DNA from: Beverwykella pulmonaria
Lineage: Eukaryota > Ascomycota > Dothideomycetes > Pleosporales > Melanommataceae
Assembly (NCBI GenBank): GCA_001599595.1
Contig: BCHH01000001.1
Span: 3,383,719-3,447,718 of the forward strand
DNA length: 64,000 bases
Reading direction: 5' to 3'
The first letter of the stretch is position 1, and each line of letters begins with the position of its first letter. The translations under genes were made by a program, and so were the position numbers. Below the pieces are notes generated by a model. It searched no databases, was not told the DNA's origin, and saw only the letters and a list, made by a program, of their open reading frames with translations. Below, one piece after another: positions 21,952-34,068 of the stretch.

Positions 21952-23674
21952 ATGCCGCGTCTCGGGCACAAGAAAAGCAGAAACGGGTGTCGCCAGTGCA
22001 AGGCCAGGCATGTAAAAGTAAGTGATCCTGGATAAGCCGTTGGGCGGATGGCGGTCAACGGTGGTGGACGGCAGACGGGTGTTCCCGTGTCCAGTCGTCT
22101 TCGCTACCAGATATGGGGCTACGAACCTAGGCTAATGACGACATGGCAGTGCGACGAGAATAAGCCATGCTCCTCTTGTAAGAGACACGGCGTCCCGTGT
22201 AGTCTTGTCACATGGAATGATGAGGGCGGTGAGGGCATAGGTGCGGGCGGTTCTGCGAATAGTTCTGCGGGTGTGGCAGCGGAACGGTCGAGCTCGAGGT
22301 CGAGGAGTAGACGGGTACCCAAATCCCTCTCCTTCTTTCAATTGTGGAGCATTTGGGGAGATAACATGGAATGAGCTTGCTAACACGATGTGCTGTGAAT
22401 AGGGCTCATCGTCCTCCCTCCAAGTGATTGAAGAATACCAAAACCCCACACCCACAGCTACAGAGGCGACTCAACCAGAGGAAAGTGCGTCCCCGGTCAG
22501 TAGCACGGATACGTATCCTTTTTTGACCAAATTGGTGCATAATCGAGATGCGACCGAGCATGAGCATTGGGCGCGGGACTTAGAGTTGATGTAAGTCTCG
22601 AATCCTTGTATCTTTGCCCAAACCCCCAAGCATGAACACTGTAAAGAGAATTGGATGGACAAATGCATTGAGATTAACTGACAACGAGACCAAAGCCACC
22701 ACTGGACCACCTCAGCATGCCACTCCATATGTCCCCGTCCCGACATAAAAGCCATGTGGACCGTCTCTGCGCCCAAAGAAGCCATCCAACACACGTACCT
22801 CATGCACCAAATGCTCACCTTCTCGGCCTTACACATTGCACACCACGATTCTTCTCGACGATCCCAATACCACACTCTCGCAATCCACCACCAGGATCTA
22901 GCCATCAAAGCCATGCGTCCGAAGCTCGCTAACATCACAACTCAGAACGCGCCCCTATTATTCGCGACGAGTACCCTGATAAGCATGTGCGTATTTGGGG
23001 AGCGGGCTCTAAGTGCGATGACGGGGGAAAGCAAAGAAGCATTGGAGGATTTGCTCGATGCATTTGCGCTGTTGCAAGGCATGGGCAGCCTCTTCACCAC
23101 CTCACATATGCTCGTTCTGCAATCCCCTTTCGCCCCTATGATAACACCAGGAATCGTCCCAATCCCACCTCAGCCGATCTTCGCCATGATACTGGAGATG
23201 ATACCAAGCGCCGTCTCCTTCATCGGTGCTCAAACTGACACTCCGGAGGATGTTCAGCGTGACAGCTTGATCCAACTCTTGGCATTCAAGGACATACTAC
23301 AGCATAATAGTAATCCCATGCAGGATAGTAGGGAGATGAGGAGTTTGTTCTTTTGGCCGCTGAATTTGACGCCGATGTTTGCGGTGTGGGTCAGAGAGAG
23401 GAGACAGCCGGTGCTGTTGCTGCTTGCTTTTTATGCCGTGATGCTCAGGGCAGGGGAGACATTGATAAGAGATGGAGAAATTGTTTATTGGTTTTACAAT
23501 GGCTGGGCGGAGAGGTTGATGAGGGCAGTTGGGGAACATATCGAGCCTAGCTGGCAGCCTGCGATTCAGTGGCAGTGGAATTTCATCATAGGCACGGAGG
23601 GGCAACAGCAGCAACAACAGCAGGAAGTGAATCCGCAACAGAGTATGAGCATGGATATGGACATGGGGATATGA
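21952..23674 (+). CDS. Zn2Cys6 transcription factor, UPC2-like layout
   Basis: Predicted join(21952..22017, 22150..22314, 22403..22590, 22696..23674), 465 residues. Introns are 132, 88 and 105 nt, all with good GT-AG ends. The first splits the zinc cluster at HVK-CDEN. The binuclear cluster is complete: C-RQ-C-KARHVK-C-DENKP-C-SS-C-KRHGVP-C (residues about 13-41). A Ser/Arg linker follows, then a regulatory region with DLELI-HHWTTS, MWTVSAPKEAIQHTYLMHQM and TFSALHIAHHD. This is the N-terminal signature of the fungal_trans_2 / sterol-uptake-control (UPC2-like) family. The C-terminus has a Gln run (EGQQQQQQQEV) and a Met/Asp tail. It is a nuclear DNA-binding regulator. Targets are unknown, and neighbours give no obvious pathway. 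Confidence 0.85.
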
Positions 23675-25543
23675 AACCAGAGCCCAGTCTCAAGATCTAG
23701 CAGACGGGACAACTAATCGCATGGCACACCGGGCAGATCACTGCATGCACTCAAATCCACAGGTAAGAAATGGTCTATCGGTTACATATTATCTGACGTT
23801 TAAGTACCTGCTATGGGTGTATATTCCGATGTTTGGTTCAATGGGAGCTGGCGGGAGGTAGGAAGGACCAAATATCGAGAGGACCGAGTACGGAGATGTA
23901 CATGCATATAGAGACATAAAGCCCAACGACTCTAATGATCTGACGTATGAGAATGAAACTAGTATGTTCATCTTTTGATTGATCTCGAAACGCACCGGGT
24001 GGGTCACTGCATGCACGCCACATGACACAGCATGTCGGCAAAACAATCAAGCATGGTGTTGTGGAACTGCATCTCGCTCGACGGGAAGTAAATCACGGAC
24101 AGATAGAGCCAATCCCTGCAGCGGCGAGTGCAGGACGTTGTGTATATTTTTATTGCGGCACAGCGCAGGTACAGTGCAGATGTGCAGATGCGGCGAAGGA
24201 ACGGAGGAATGCTCCTTGAGGCTCCGTACTATCACCACTTAGTTCTGCGTCGCCAATTTGGAGTCGAATTATCGACGCCAGATTGTTTCCAAATCATTCA
24301 TTTCAGCTTCTATCGTCAAATATCCAGCTAAATTTCGTTGCATCACATGCCAGTTGCCTTCTTTTCCTTCTTCGTCTCCCCCAAGACCTGATTGAACCTC
24401 TTTCCACATATAGCCAAAATCACACCACCGAGCTTACTGAGAGGTGGCAAAGTGCGCGTCCATTACCTACCAAGTTTAACTGCCGACTAGCCAATTGGCA
24501 AACAACACATGCAATACCACTCCGTGGCTGACTTGGGTTCGCATTCAAACGTCCAATTCGGGTGCTGCTCCCTGGCATGTCATCGCACAGACCCTCTTGG
24601 GGTTTGCACGAGTAAGACTACAGCCTTATTAACCGACGTCAATGACCGCGCCGCACCGCTGATCCGTCCCCATCTGTTCCACTTATTCCAGCCTCGCCGC
24701 GCACCTCCATCCGATACATGTTGGCATGCGGCCAAGCTCCCCGCCGCAATAACAGCACTTACCCACCGCTCCAGCTTCGCCCCAAAAACATCTCAAGATA
24801 GATGAGTCAATACACCGCGCAGCGGGTCGCAATAACCACCACGCTGTGCGTGTGCGGCACAGTCCCGGGTCCACCACTCACATATGCAGCCACCCACGGC
24901 GTATCTGCGTTTTGAAAATGCCACTTCGGGACGAAAATTACGTTGCCAAGTCGCGTGGAAAAGCTGGGAATCGTGGCGCACCGATGATCATACCCTCATC
25001 CGAAAGTCGTGCGATCTGTGGATCGGGGAGGCGATGATCGTGACCTCTTTTGTGGGCGAACCCTGAACGGGATCGACGGGCGGGCTTGCAGAAGATTCGA
25101 GGTGCGATCAACGACGGGCGCTTTGGCCACGCGCTCGCGAGGAGAGTCGTTGAGACCCACTTGCTTCTGTAGATGTGGAAGAAGAGGTAGAAGAAGATGC
25201 CATAGTGATTCGTAGGAGGGAGAGTATGTAGATGTGGCTGGTAATGCGAACGCGATTCAATTTCATCGTTCTAAGTGTACATGCTTGCTCACTCGCTCGG
25301 TTCCTCTTATTATAACCGTTTTCAGTAATGAGTGTATCCCCAACCGTATCAAATGCTAAAGAGCGTATGGGGTATCAAATGCTTCCCCGACCCAAACGCC
25401 AGGGCCTATCATAGCCCAAAAGTACAAATACTGTATTCAACGAACTCCAATCGCTGAACAAAAACAATAGTTCGATAATAGAATTCCACCAAAATGCGTT
25501 TTGGTCCAAGATAGCAATATGGGGGGATTAGTTGAGAATTTCC
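23675..25543. other. Long intergenic region
   Basis: No gene is supported across 1.9 kb. The best open frame (24884-25066) has no initiation context, domain or homologous pattern I recognise. It lies between the 3' ends of two genes, so much of it may be UTR. Confidence 0.5.
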
Positions 25544-27763
25544 TTACTCGGAGAGCGGTCTCCTAGGCCCCTCAGTTCCGCCCATCGCCCAGCTCTCAAT
25601 CTCTTCAGGCGTGGGCTGCGAGACGGCGGTAGTGTCGCTCTGAACTGTAGTATCGCTCGCTCCTCTGGCATGCGATGGGCGCCTTTGAACCCCCGGTCTT
25701 GCCGTAGTGCCCTCTCCCTCCGGTCTTGGCTCCGAGATCACTGCATCAATGTTTGAATGCAGTGACACATCGCTGGGCCCGCGATTGTGCCCCGGACTGC
25801 CTGGCGTAGGACTCTCCACGCGATCGAAATGCACGCCGCCAACTTGAAATTGGCCATCGTCGCCGGCGAGTTCATGAATTGGCGGAACAGCTGGAGTGCC
25901 GGGAGTGTTGTTTCCGGAAGACTCTCTTGTCGCGCCACGTCGACGAGGTTTGGTGAAATAATCGCCATTGGTGCGCTCGCTACCCGGCGTGCCTGATGAC
26001 AGCCCTGGGGTTTCTGGCGGTGGACTGTATAGTTCCGCAGGCGGAGACTCCATTTCGCTGATCGGCGGAAACGGCACAATATCCTTCTGATCGCGACCAT
26101 TTCCATAGTATCCACCCACAGGCTTGCCCTGAGGATCAGTATCGAGTTCTGAGACACGACGATGCTTGACCTCGGTCCCAGCGACCATAGTATCGATTTC
26201 TGAAATCTCCTCTTTTGCGGGTCTCCTTGCCTCGCGCCGCTTTTTCCACCAAAAGAAGGCGCCGAGACCAAGGAGGAGGAACACGATGACGATGCCGACT
26301 ACGATACCGGCAACAGCGCCGGGGGCTAGACCGCCTTTCTTGACGGGTGTGGGGGTGGATGAGGTAGCTGGTGGGAGGTAATTTTTCTTATAGATCGGAA
26401 CGATTTTGGCCTCTACAGTCGGGTTGAAGAAGGCGGTGGGTGCCACAGTGAAATTTGCACGTTCGTAATCCACGATGATGTATGCTTCTTGTAGGAATGT
26501 GCGACCGAGCACGAAAATTCCATTTGGAGACTTTTTGATCGGAAAGTAATTGGTTGCGTTGGGGAAGATGGGCGTGTCGCCCTGGAGGTCAAATGCGGCA
26601 TAGGGGAGTGTGATGGTGGTATATTCCTTTGTTGTTCCCGGGCCATCACCGATTGTGAATGTTACAGTCGCGTTTTGCCTCAGGTTGTACTCGTGAGCGG
26701 TGGTGTTGACCCTGTACAAATTCAATTTCGTGTCATATTGCAGCTGGAACTTATCGGCAAACTGGTCGCAGATTTTGTCAGGGAGCCAAAGATAAGGTAG
26801 AGTGGAGTCGATGGTTGCGGAAAATCCTGAGGTGGTATATGTGAAGGAATAAGAATTGGTATCAATATCGGGGTCCGGGTGGTACACTATAGACTGTACG
26901 CCTACAACGAGAGTGGCATTAGAGCCAGACGGCATAGGGATAGAGGTTCCTTGTTGTGTAAAGCGGGATTCGTCAAAACCTCCGAGAACGAGATTTCCGA
27001 GGACTCCTTTACTGTTGTTTTCTTGGTCTAATTAGTATGTGTTTCAGGTCACTGCTTGAAATACCGCAGATGATTTTCCAATTGCATAAAGAAAAGCGTT
27101 GAGTATGTTAAAATGTGAGGGAAACGTGACTCGCAGAAGCAGAAAGTGTCACTTACGATAGCTAGCACCAGCCGTGTAACCATAGGACGAGCTTAGGACA
27201 GTGCCGAAGGTGTTGCCGGCGAAGTTGGTTAGGAAAGGATACTTCGGACCGCCGCCTAGGTTGACGGCTCCTGTCGCAAGGCCAAAAGATCCCATGAAGA
27301 AATCATCAACTGTGTATTCGACAACCAATTGCTCGAGCAAAACGGGGCTTGTCGTACTGCTCTCCCCCAATCCAACGCTATCTGAGCCCCAAGTTCCATT
27401 CGGTTTGTCCCCAGACCACCAATCTGGTAGCGGTATGTTGTAGAGACCTGCCTCGTTCCAATGCTTTGACGATGAGGATAAGAATCCAAGCGGCTGTTTT
27501 GAGTTGAATATCTCTATTCCGCGCTTTTTCGCGCAGTCTTCTGTCGAGCACCAGGAGGCTTGCTGGGGCACCAAGGTTAAGGGTGAGGAGGTGGATATAA
27601 GAACTTTGAAGTTCTGTCCACGACCTGTTCCGTCATCGCCGATGTTAATAGAGAATGTCGACCATTTGCCATCGTTGCCGTCAAAGTCTCCACTAGGTGC
27701 TACGACTTGTGGCGTTGGGATAATGACTGTTTGTGTTGTGTCGGTGCGCTTGTTGAACAGCAT
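25544..27763 (-). CDS. Membrane-anchored pepsin-fold protein without catalytic motifs
   Basis: Predicted complement(join(25544..27027, 27157..27763)), 696 residues. The 129-nt intron (GTAAGT ... ATTAG) joins ASY-H-QENNSKGV. The extracellular region follows the A1 aspartic-protease fold: GKWSTFSINIGD, VLISTSSPLTLVP where pepsins have DTGSS, SYGYTAGASY, LGNLVLGGFDESRF, ATIDSTLPYLWLP where pepsins have DSGTS, and FVLGRTFLQEAYIIVDYE. A single membrane helix follows (GLAPGAVAGIVVGIVIVFLL and onward, about 436-463) with a KKRR stop-transfer. The roughly 230-residue cytosolic tail is Pro/Ser/Gly-rich. The first catalytic Asp is replaced, so it is probably a non-proteolytic surface or sensor protein. 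The start is uncertain: no signal peptide follows ATG 27763, while a Leu-rich stretch lies upstream in another frame (about 27790-27870). Confidence 0.8.
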
Positions 27764-29824
27764 GGTAGCGGACGGGGCATGACGAGCTTGAGAGAGTGAA
27801 GAAGGATCGAAGAGACGGCCACAATAGAAGGACAAGGAAGAGGGTTTGGTAAGACGAGGCTAATAAGGCCGGGCGACCACGTGTGGTAATCCGTGCACTA
27901 CGCCTCCTACACAATAGGAATCACCAACACAATTCTAAGGCCACGAATGATTAACACATATCGACATCATACAACACCCTTCCGATAGAATTGCACATGA
28001 AGAAAGTGGACGGCATACCTGTCGAAATGCTTAGGGAACGATTATGAAAGTGCGGAAGCGCGCACGAATTGATACACGAGCTTGAGACCAGAGCTTGACA
28101 ACTTCGTGGGGCAAATGGTCAGCTTGACTGAATGTAGATAACAGAAAAGCAATAGTCATGCAAGAGGTGTCAGCTCTCGGCGACGTCCAACAACAATCGC
28201 GTCATGCCATGACACGATGTATAGATCGAGACGAGAAAGAAGGGAAAGCCGTGAGCCCCCAGGCCGAGGGCGTTATTTTGACCATCGGCCACGCCACAGC
28301 GGGGCATGATATTGATAGTATCAGTGCTGGGGGGAGCTCTCTGAAGGATGCAAATCACCTGCGCGTACGCCGGCAGTTGACTGGCCAGCAGGGTCGCCAC
28401 CGGTGAAGCGGTGCAGCATTTGTGCCTGAGCGTGGCAGGCCATTGGGGGATAATTCGGCTACATAATGCTCGTGGGTTGGCTGGGAGTGAGAGTATGATG
28501 GGTGCCGGGTGTGGTGGTGTTGTCCGGATGCAAGGCGCGGTTGCGAAAAATGGTTTGATTCATCCGATTCACCGCCATGGTAACTAATCGCCTGAAAGGG
28601 GCATAGCTCCGAGCTTACTTGATCGCTAGCGCTGATAGTTTTCCCAGGATTGCCCCGCTTTCCGATCCACACCACCGGAAACTCACGTGCATTCACAGCT
28701 TGCAGCTCGTCGCGAACCACCAGCGAATGTTCTATCTAGGCCACAATATTGCTTTGTGCGACCGCACTCCCAGTGCAAAAGCAATTGCGTGCAGCGATGC
28801 GGACGAGTGCGTGCAATGCTCGCTGGGCCGGCCCGTTCATGGCCTCTTCCTCTCCCCACTTCTTCGGCCCCCAGAATACGACACAGCTTTGTGCCGTCGT
28901 CAGGCTCTTCCTGGTATGTGCAGCACGTCGTTTCGTCACTGTCGATTACGCCTGCAGCATCTAGTACGCACGCGGCATCCGGCTAGCCTCATCCAACCCT
29001 GCGTCCATCCATGTCAGCATCACCATGGATGGAGTCCATGTTGACATTTTGGTCCGCGCCAGCACACCATGGAGTCTCACCCATGTCCGGCCGTACCTGT
29101 CAAGCAACGAGCCGAGTGCTACGCCGTATCCCTCACCTATTCCGACCTGTCTTAGTCCTATCTTTTCGCCTCTCACGTTATCCAGTTGGATTCTCTTGGT
29201 GGCGTCGCTCAGCGTTTACTTTTCCCGGGGACAGCTTTGCTCCTATCAAGCCTAGTGAGGCTGGAATCGCTCTCAATCTTTACTCGTCACGGCCGTCGCC
29301 GAGCGGCCAGGTTGACCGGGATGTTCATCTGCCTTCCACCTGCATATTCTCCGCCCAGACCACTACCATGTTTGCGTAGCCCTAGCGAACTGACTATCGG
29401 GGAAAGCTTGACTGAGCCCAGCCCCGCCAGACCGATGAGATGCGACCCAATTCTGCTGCCTCCTCCATAGCAGCAAGTCTTCTTATAGTCACGCGTTCTG
29501 CCACTATGCTCTCTTGCCTTCCCTTTGTTCAGGCTTGAGTGTCCAGCCCATCATTTGCTTGTGGTAAGTTCAGTCAATTAGCTATAATTCTTCCCTCTTG
29601 TACTACCATTTCCTTGTCTGCCCCACCTTCTCCATCCTCCCCACTGTGTGACTTTGTGTCCCGTTATGTGTACCCTTGTCCACCCTGTACAAGAGCTATA
29701 TGTTCACATCTTACCCAATGCTTTCTTGCCCTGACAGTTTTCCATCACGTGGCGCTTCTGATAACCCTCAGCTCTAGGTCACTTTGCACTCGTTCAATCG
29801 GTGTTGCATTCCCTCGTTCTTATA
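27764..29824. other. Long divergent intergenic region
   Basis: It separates the start regions of the pepsin-fold protein (minus) and the Ser/Thr-rich surface protein (plus). A Leu-rich minus-strand stretch at about 27790-27870 may be an unassigned signal-peptide exon. Otherwise no gene is supported. Pyrimidine-rich sequence precedes 29825. Confidence 0.5.
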
Positions 29825-32800
29825 ATGCATAGCTTTTGGCCTTTCCTGGCCATTGTGGGCCCAGCTTTGGCTCAGAACCTGTCGACCAATGTGCTACTGG
29901 GAAAGCAACAGCCACAGACACAAAGTACGATACTTCCAGATTCGTATGCATCTACTCCACCTAGCTATGGGAAGCCCTCGTCAACTCCACCGCCTGCCTA
30001 TCCTACCCATCAGCCCTCAGCAACTTGCAAGGCGGAGACTGTGTTCTCTACCCGCACACAATATGAAATCAAGACACAGGTCTTGACGGAAACGAAGTAC
30101 AAGACTGATACACAAACTCGCACGAGCACTGCCACTAGCTACTTGTGGAATACTACGACACTGTGGGACACGACCACCTACTTCAATACAACAACGAAGG
30201 TATGCAATCTGCTCCCACATAATTCACCAAAGCTAATCTGTGTAGACGGAGACGAGCGTAAGGTGCCCAATTTTTGGACAATTCAGACTGGACTAATTTT
30301 TTTTTTCAATAGACTTGTACTGTGACGAAGACCGAGCATGATACTTCTGTAAGATTTCAAACCTTCAAGTAAATCTCACATCTGCTAACTATCAAAAGAC
30401 GCTAACTATAACTGATGTTTCGGTACGTATTGCTCATCGCTTACTGTTAAGTGATCCCTATAGGCACATTCTTTTCAGCACATGCATTATACCCCGTTTG
30501 GGTTCGACCTGGTTTGAGATTGAACCCCGAGACATCCAGGTTACTGAATGTCCATTCCAATCTATTCTTTCAATAGTTCCATTTCTGTTTGCCACTATTT
30601 TCTTTCACATGACCAATTCAGCCCCCAACACTGTCTCCTGCCTGTTTGAGACGTTTGCATATACAATTCATCTTGAAATCCTTCGCATATATGCGCCACC
30701 CAGCATTGTTATTCTTATATAGCCATTCTGTCTCAAATCCTTCTAACAGATTCGCTAGCTCATCCCAACCACTCTCGAAAAGACCCTAGAACGGACTACC
30801 GAGAAGACCATTCCGGTCACCGAACTTAGCATCAGCACGTTTTTGACGACCGCAATATCTACATACTCCACGGAAATAACCTCTTGGATTACTACTGTAA
30901 TTACCACCACAGTTACAGGCAAGTTTCTAGAGGCTTTACGCTATTCATCCCTCTCCTCTTACAGTGTACTAATATGCACTAGAAGCTGGATATCCTATCA
31001 TTTCATATATCACTTCCGTAATTACTACGGTTGTCCCGACAACAATCGTGGCCACAACTACCGAGAGTTATCCATATACAGTGCCAATCACCATCGAAAA
31101 GACGACCGACAAAACTGTCCCTGTCACCATCGAAAAGACGACCGACAAAACTGTCCCTGTCACCATTGACCACACGACTGAGAGGACTATCCCTATCACA
31201 GAACTGAGCATCAGTACCTTCTACACTACACAGCTCAGCGTCTCAACCCTACTTTCCGAAATCACTAGCTGGTTCACTACAGTGAGCACAGTATATATAA
31301 CTCGTACGTGCCCAAAGCCTTCACCATCAATCTGCTTTTAAATTGGACCGAGACTGAAAGTCAATAGAGCCGGGTACCACAATTACGTCTTACATTACGC
31401 AAATACTCCCAGTGACCTACACAGCTACTGAGCGCATTACTGACATAGTTACAACTGCGGTAACGCTTCCGCCAATCACCCTTGCGCCAGTGACAGAAAC
31501 GTTCCGGACGACTGAGCTCAGCATTTCCACGTATGCGACTACATTTACATCTTACATTACCTCCATTTACACAACGATAATAACTGGTAAAATTCTCCTA
31601 AAGTGGTGGTTTTCACACAGAAGCTGATGCAGGTAGAACCCGGCACAACGTACACATCGTACAGCACCCAGATCATTTCGGTGCCTTATACGGTCATTAA
31701 AACCGAGACGACAGTGTACACTACTCCAATTACTCTTCCGCCTGTGACAGAAGTGATCGTCAGCACGTTCAAGACTACAGAGCTTAGCATCTCCACTTAC
31801 GAGACGATTTTGACATCTTATATTACCTCATTTGTCACCTCGACTGTCACTGGTAAATAGTTCTGCACCCCAATATCTGATTTGTTTGAGCTAATTTCGA
31901 TAAACAGCTCCGGGAACTACGTACACCACAGTTTCGACCGTTTTGATTCCGGTTCCCTACACAATCACCTCCGTTGAGACTGATACTACCGTGTTTACTA
32001 CTCCGATTACAATCCCTATCACTGTGCCAACTACGGTCCAAATCACACAGATTTCCACCTATGTCTCTTACATCACCAGCACGATCACAGAACGAACAAC
32101 AGCCTCTGGAGAAGTTATTACGTCCTTAATTACGGTCGTTCAGCCTACCACAATCATAGAAACAAACGTTGTTCCCACTACTGTACGAGAAACGGATTTG
32201 GTGCCAACTACGGTCATCGAGACACAACTTTCTCTTGTCACAATCACCCAACCAGCGGAAACTATTAGGGAAACCTCGACAATAACTGAATCTGGGTCAG
32301 TCATAACCATCGTTACCACATCTATTATTCCTCCAGTCACTTTAGTCTCGACCGTGGAGGTCACGCGCGAAACCCCTGGGCCTACCAGCTTCGTTACTCA
32401 AATTTCGACTACTTTGGTCACAATTACCCAGCCGGCCTCCACAATCATACAAGTTTCTACCATCTCTCTTCCTGGAACTGTGATTACAGTCACAAGTCTT
32501 TCTATAGTACCCCCTGAGACTCAAATATCGACCATTGAAATCACTCGCCAAGTTCCGGTGACCATCCCTGGCCCGACTCAGACCCAGTTAATTACTCAGA
32601 CTTTTGTCTCCACTAGTGTGAGCACTATCTTGTCAACAATAACACTTCCAGGTAAATACACTTCCCTTAATTTTCTTCCCTCATTCAACATTCAAAATTT
32701 GACTAATCTCCGTTAGGCTCAATCACGACCACAACAGTAACTGAAGCTGGAACAACGGTGACGCTTACAACTCAACTCCCTGCGAGCACCGTCGTTTCGA

Positions 32801-34068
32801 CAATTCTCTCTACGATCTTCATCACCCAGACCCAACTGGTTCCTACTACAGTGGTTCAGACAGTCGCCCCAAGCCTATCATCTTCTGCAGCATCAATCTC
32901 ATGCACGAGCGACTGCCAAATCGATCTCACGGCCACCCGACTAGAGTATCCTGGTACTGTTATCGTTAGCACTGAGTTCTACCCCGTGACGGTTCTTAAT
33001 GTTTACACAAACCCTGCCGGGCAGCCCGTCCGATCCGAGCTATCAACAAGACCCGTACCGGCTCCGACCGCGACCTTGACTTGGGTCCATTCTTCGGTTA
33101 CTCTGACATACCCAACTGCGTACGCAGCATATGAGACATTTAGCCACATTAGAGTCCAGCCTATCGGATCATCATGCTCTAGCGAAAGGCTCTCTCTGAC
33201 TCTCCCTGCCCCAACCAACTACGCGCCGTTGATCCTTCCTACGGCAGCAATTCCGAACCCTGAGTTCGTCCCTCCTGTAGTTGTTAGCTACCTTAATGGG
33301 CTTCCAACAGTTGTCGCACAGCTTGGCCGCACGATTGGAGCTGGTGCATGCGATCCGATCGTTGGATCCACCATCACTGGCAGTACTACGTCCCTGCCGA
33401 GTACGACATATGTGACTACTGTCCCACAGGTAGACTTCACATCAACACAGACTCTCGCTGAATTAGACACCAATCCAACATCAACAGTAGTAGTGGTGCC
33501 TCCTCCTTCGAGTAAGCCACAACCTTCCAGCACTGCTGCTGCTCCTCCTCCTCCTCCTCCTCCTCCTCCTCCCTCATCTCTCGAACCAACCACCGCAGAA
33601 CCCGCACCTTCGAGCAGTCAGATACCAAAACCAAGCTCAAGTATTATCCCCGTTCCTTCCAGCAGTGTAATTCCAGAGCCCACCACTGAAGCTCCTGTGT
33701 CTTCAAATGCACCTAAGCCTTCGAGCACGGAGCCAAGCTCAAGCAGTGAGGCTCCCCTATCCACTAACGAAGCACCGCATCCCACTAGTGCTACCCCCCC
33801 ACAAAGTAGCTCTCCACCTTCAAGCAGCGCTGCTGACTCTACAATTGAAGTTCCCCCACCTCCTCCGGAGAGCTCAATCATTTCAACGTCCATGTTCACG
33901 CCGTCCACGACGACGAAAGCGAATAGTACTATTGGAGCTCCGCCGCCGACGACGAGTTCACCCGTAGAATACACAGGTGCAGCGATGAGAGCAAGAGGCG
34001 AGAATATGTTAGGTGGTGTAGAACGTTGGTTAATTGGAGCTGCTGGGCTGGGCTTGGGATGGATATGA
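29825..34068 (+). CDS. Large Ser/Thr-rich, probably GPI-anchored surface protein
   Basis: Predicted join(29825..30199, 30246..30257, 30313..30348, 30399..30422, 30759..30918, 30983..31303, 31368..31586, 31637..31852, 31908..32651, 32717..34068), 1152 residues. The signal peptide is MHSFWPFLAIVGPALAQ. The body is Thr/Ser/Val/Ile-rich beta-type repeats (TTELSISTY, TSYITS, PGTTYTSYST, LPPVTE). Two exact 13-residue units (IEKTTDKTVPVTI and its repeat) occur in exon 6. A Cys-containing domain and a Pro/Ser stalk with a 10-Pro run follow, ending in a short hydrophobic tail (LIGAAGLGLGWI) fitting a GPI signal. The large repeat exons are bounded by phase-1 introns. The donor at 30919 is GC. It is probably a cell-wall mannoprotein or adhesin-like protein. 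The three tiny exons and the 336-nt intron after 30422 are the least certain part. Confidence 0.75.
30919..30982 (+). other. GC-AG intron
   Basis: The exon ends ACAG and the intron begins GCAAGT, the strong donor context known for GC-AG introns. It ends CACTAG, with CTAAT upstream. The equivalent position in the neighbouring repeat exons has G|GTAAA. A GT donor in frame is not available nearby. Confidence 0.65.
33533..33573 (+). repeat. (GCT)3(CCT)n coding microsatellite
   Basis: An in-frame trinucleotide run in the surface-protein gene encoding an Ala-Pro stretch. Length variation would keep the frame and change stalk length. Confidence 0.9.

Noticed and set aside
24884..25066. 60-codon frame with protein-like composition (MQPPTAYLRF...)
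   Set aside because: No domain, no splice partner, no repeat copy, and antisense frames are equally open. Kept only as intergenic.
29539..29832. 97-codon frame just upstream of the surface-protein gene
   Set aside because: Pyrimidine-rich leader sequence translated by chance; it ends at the real start region.
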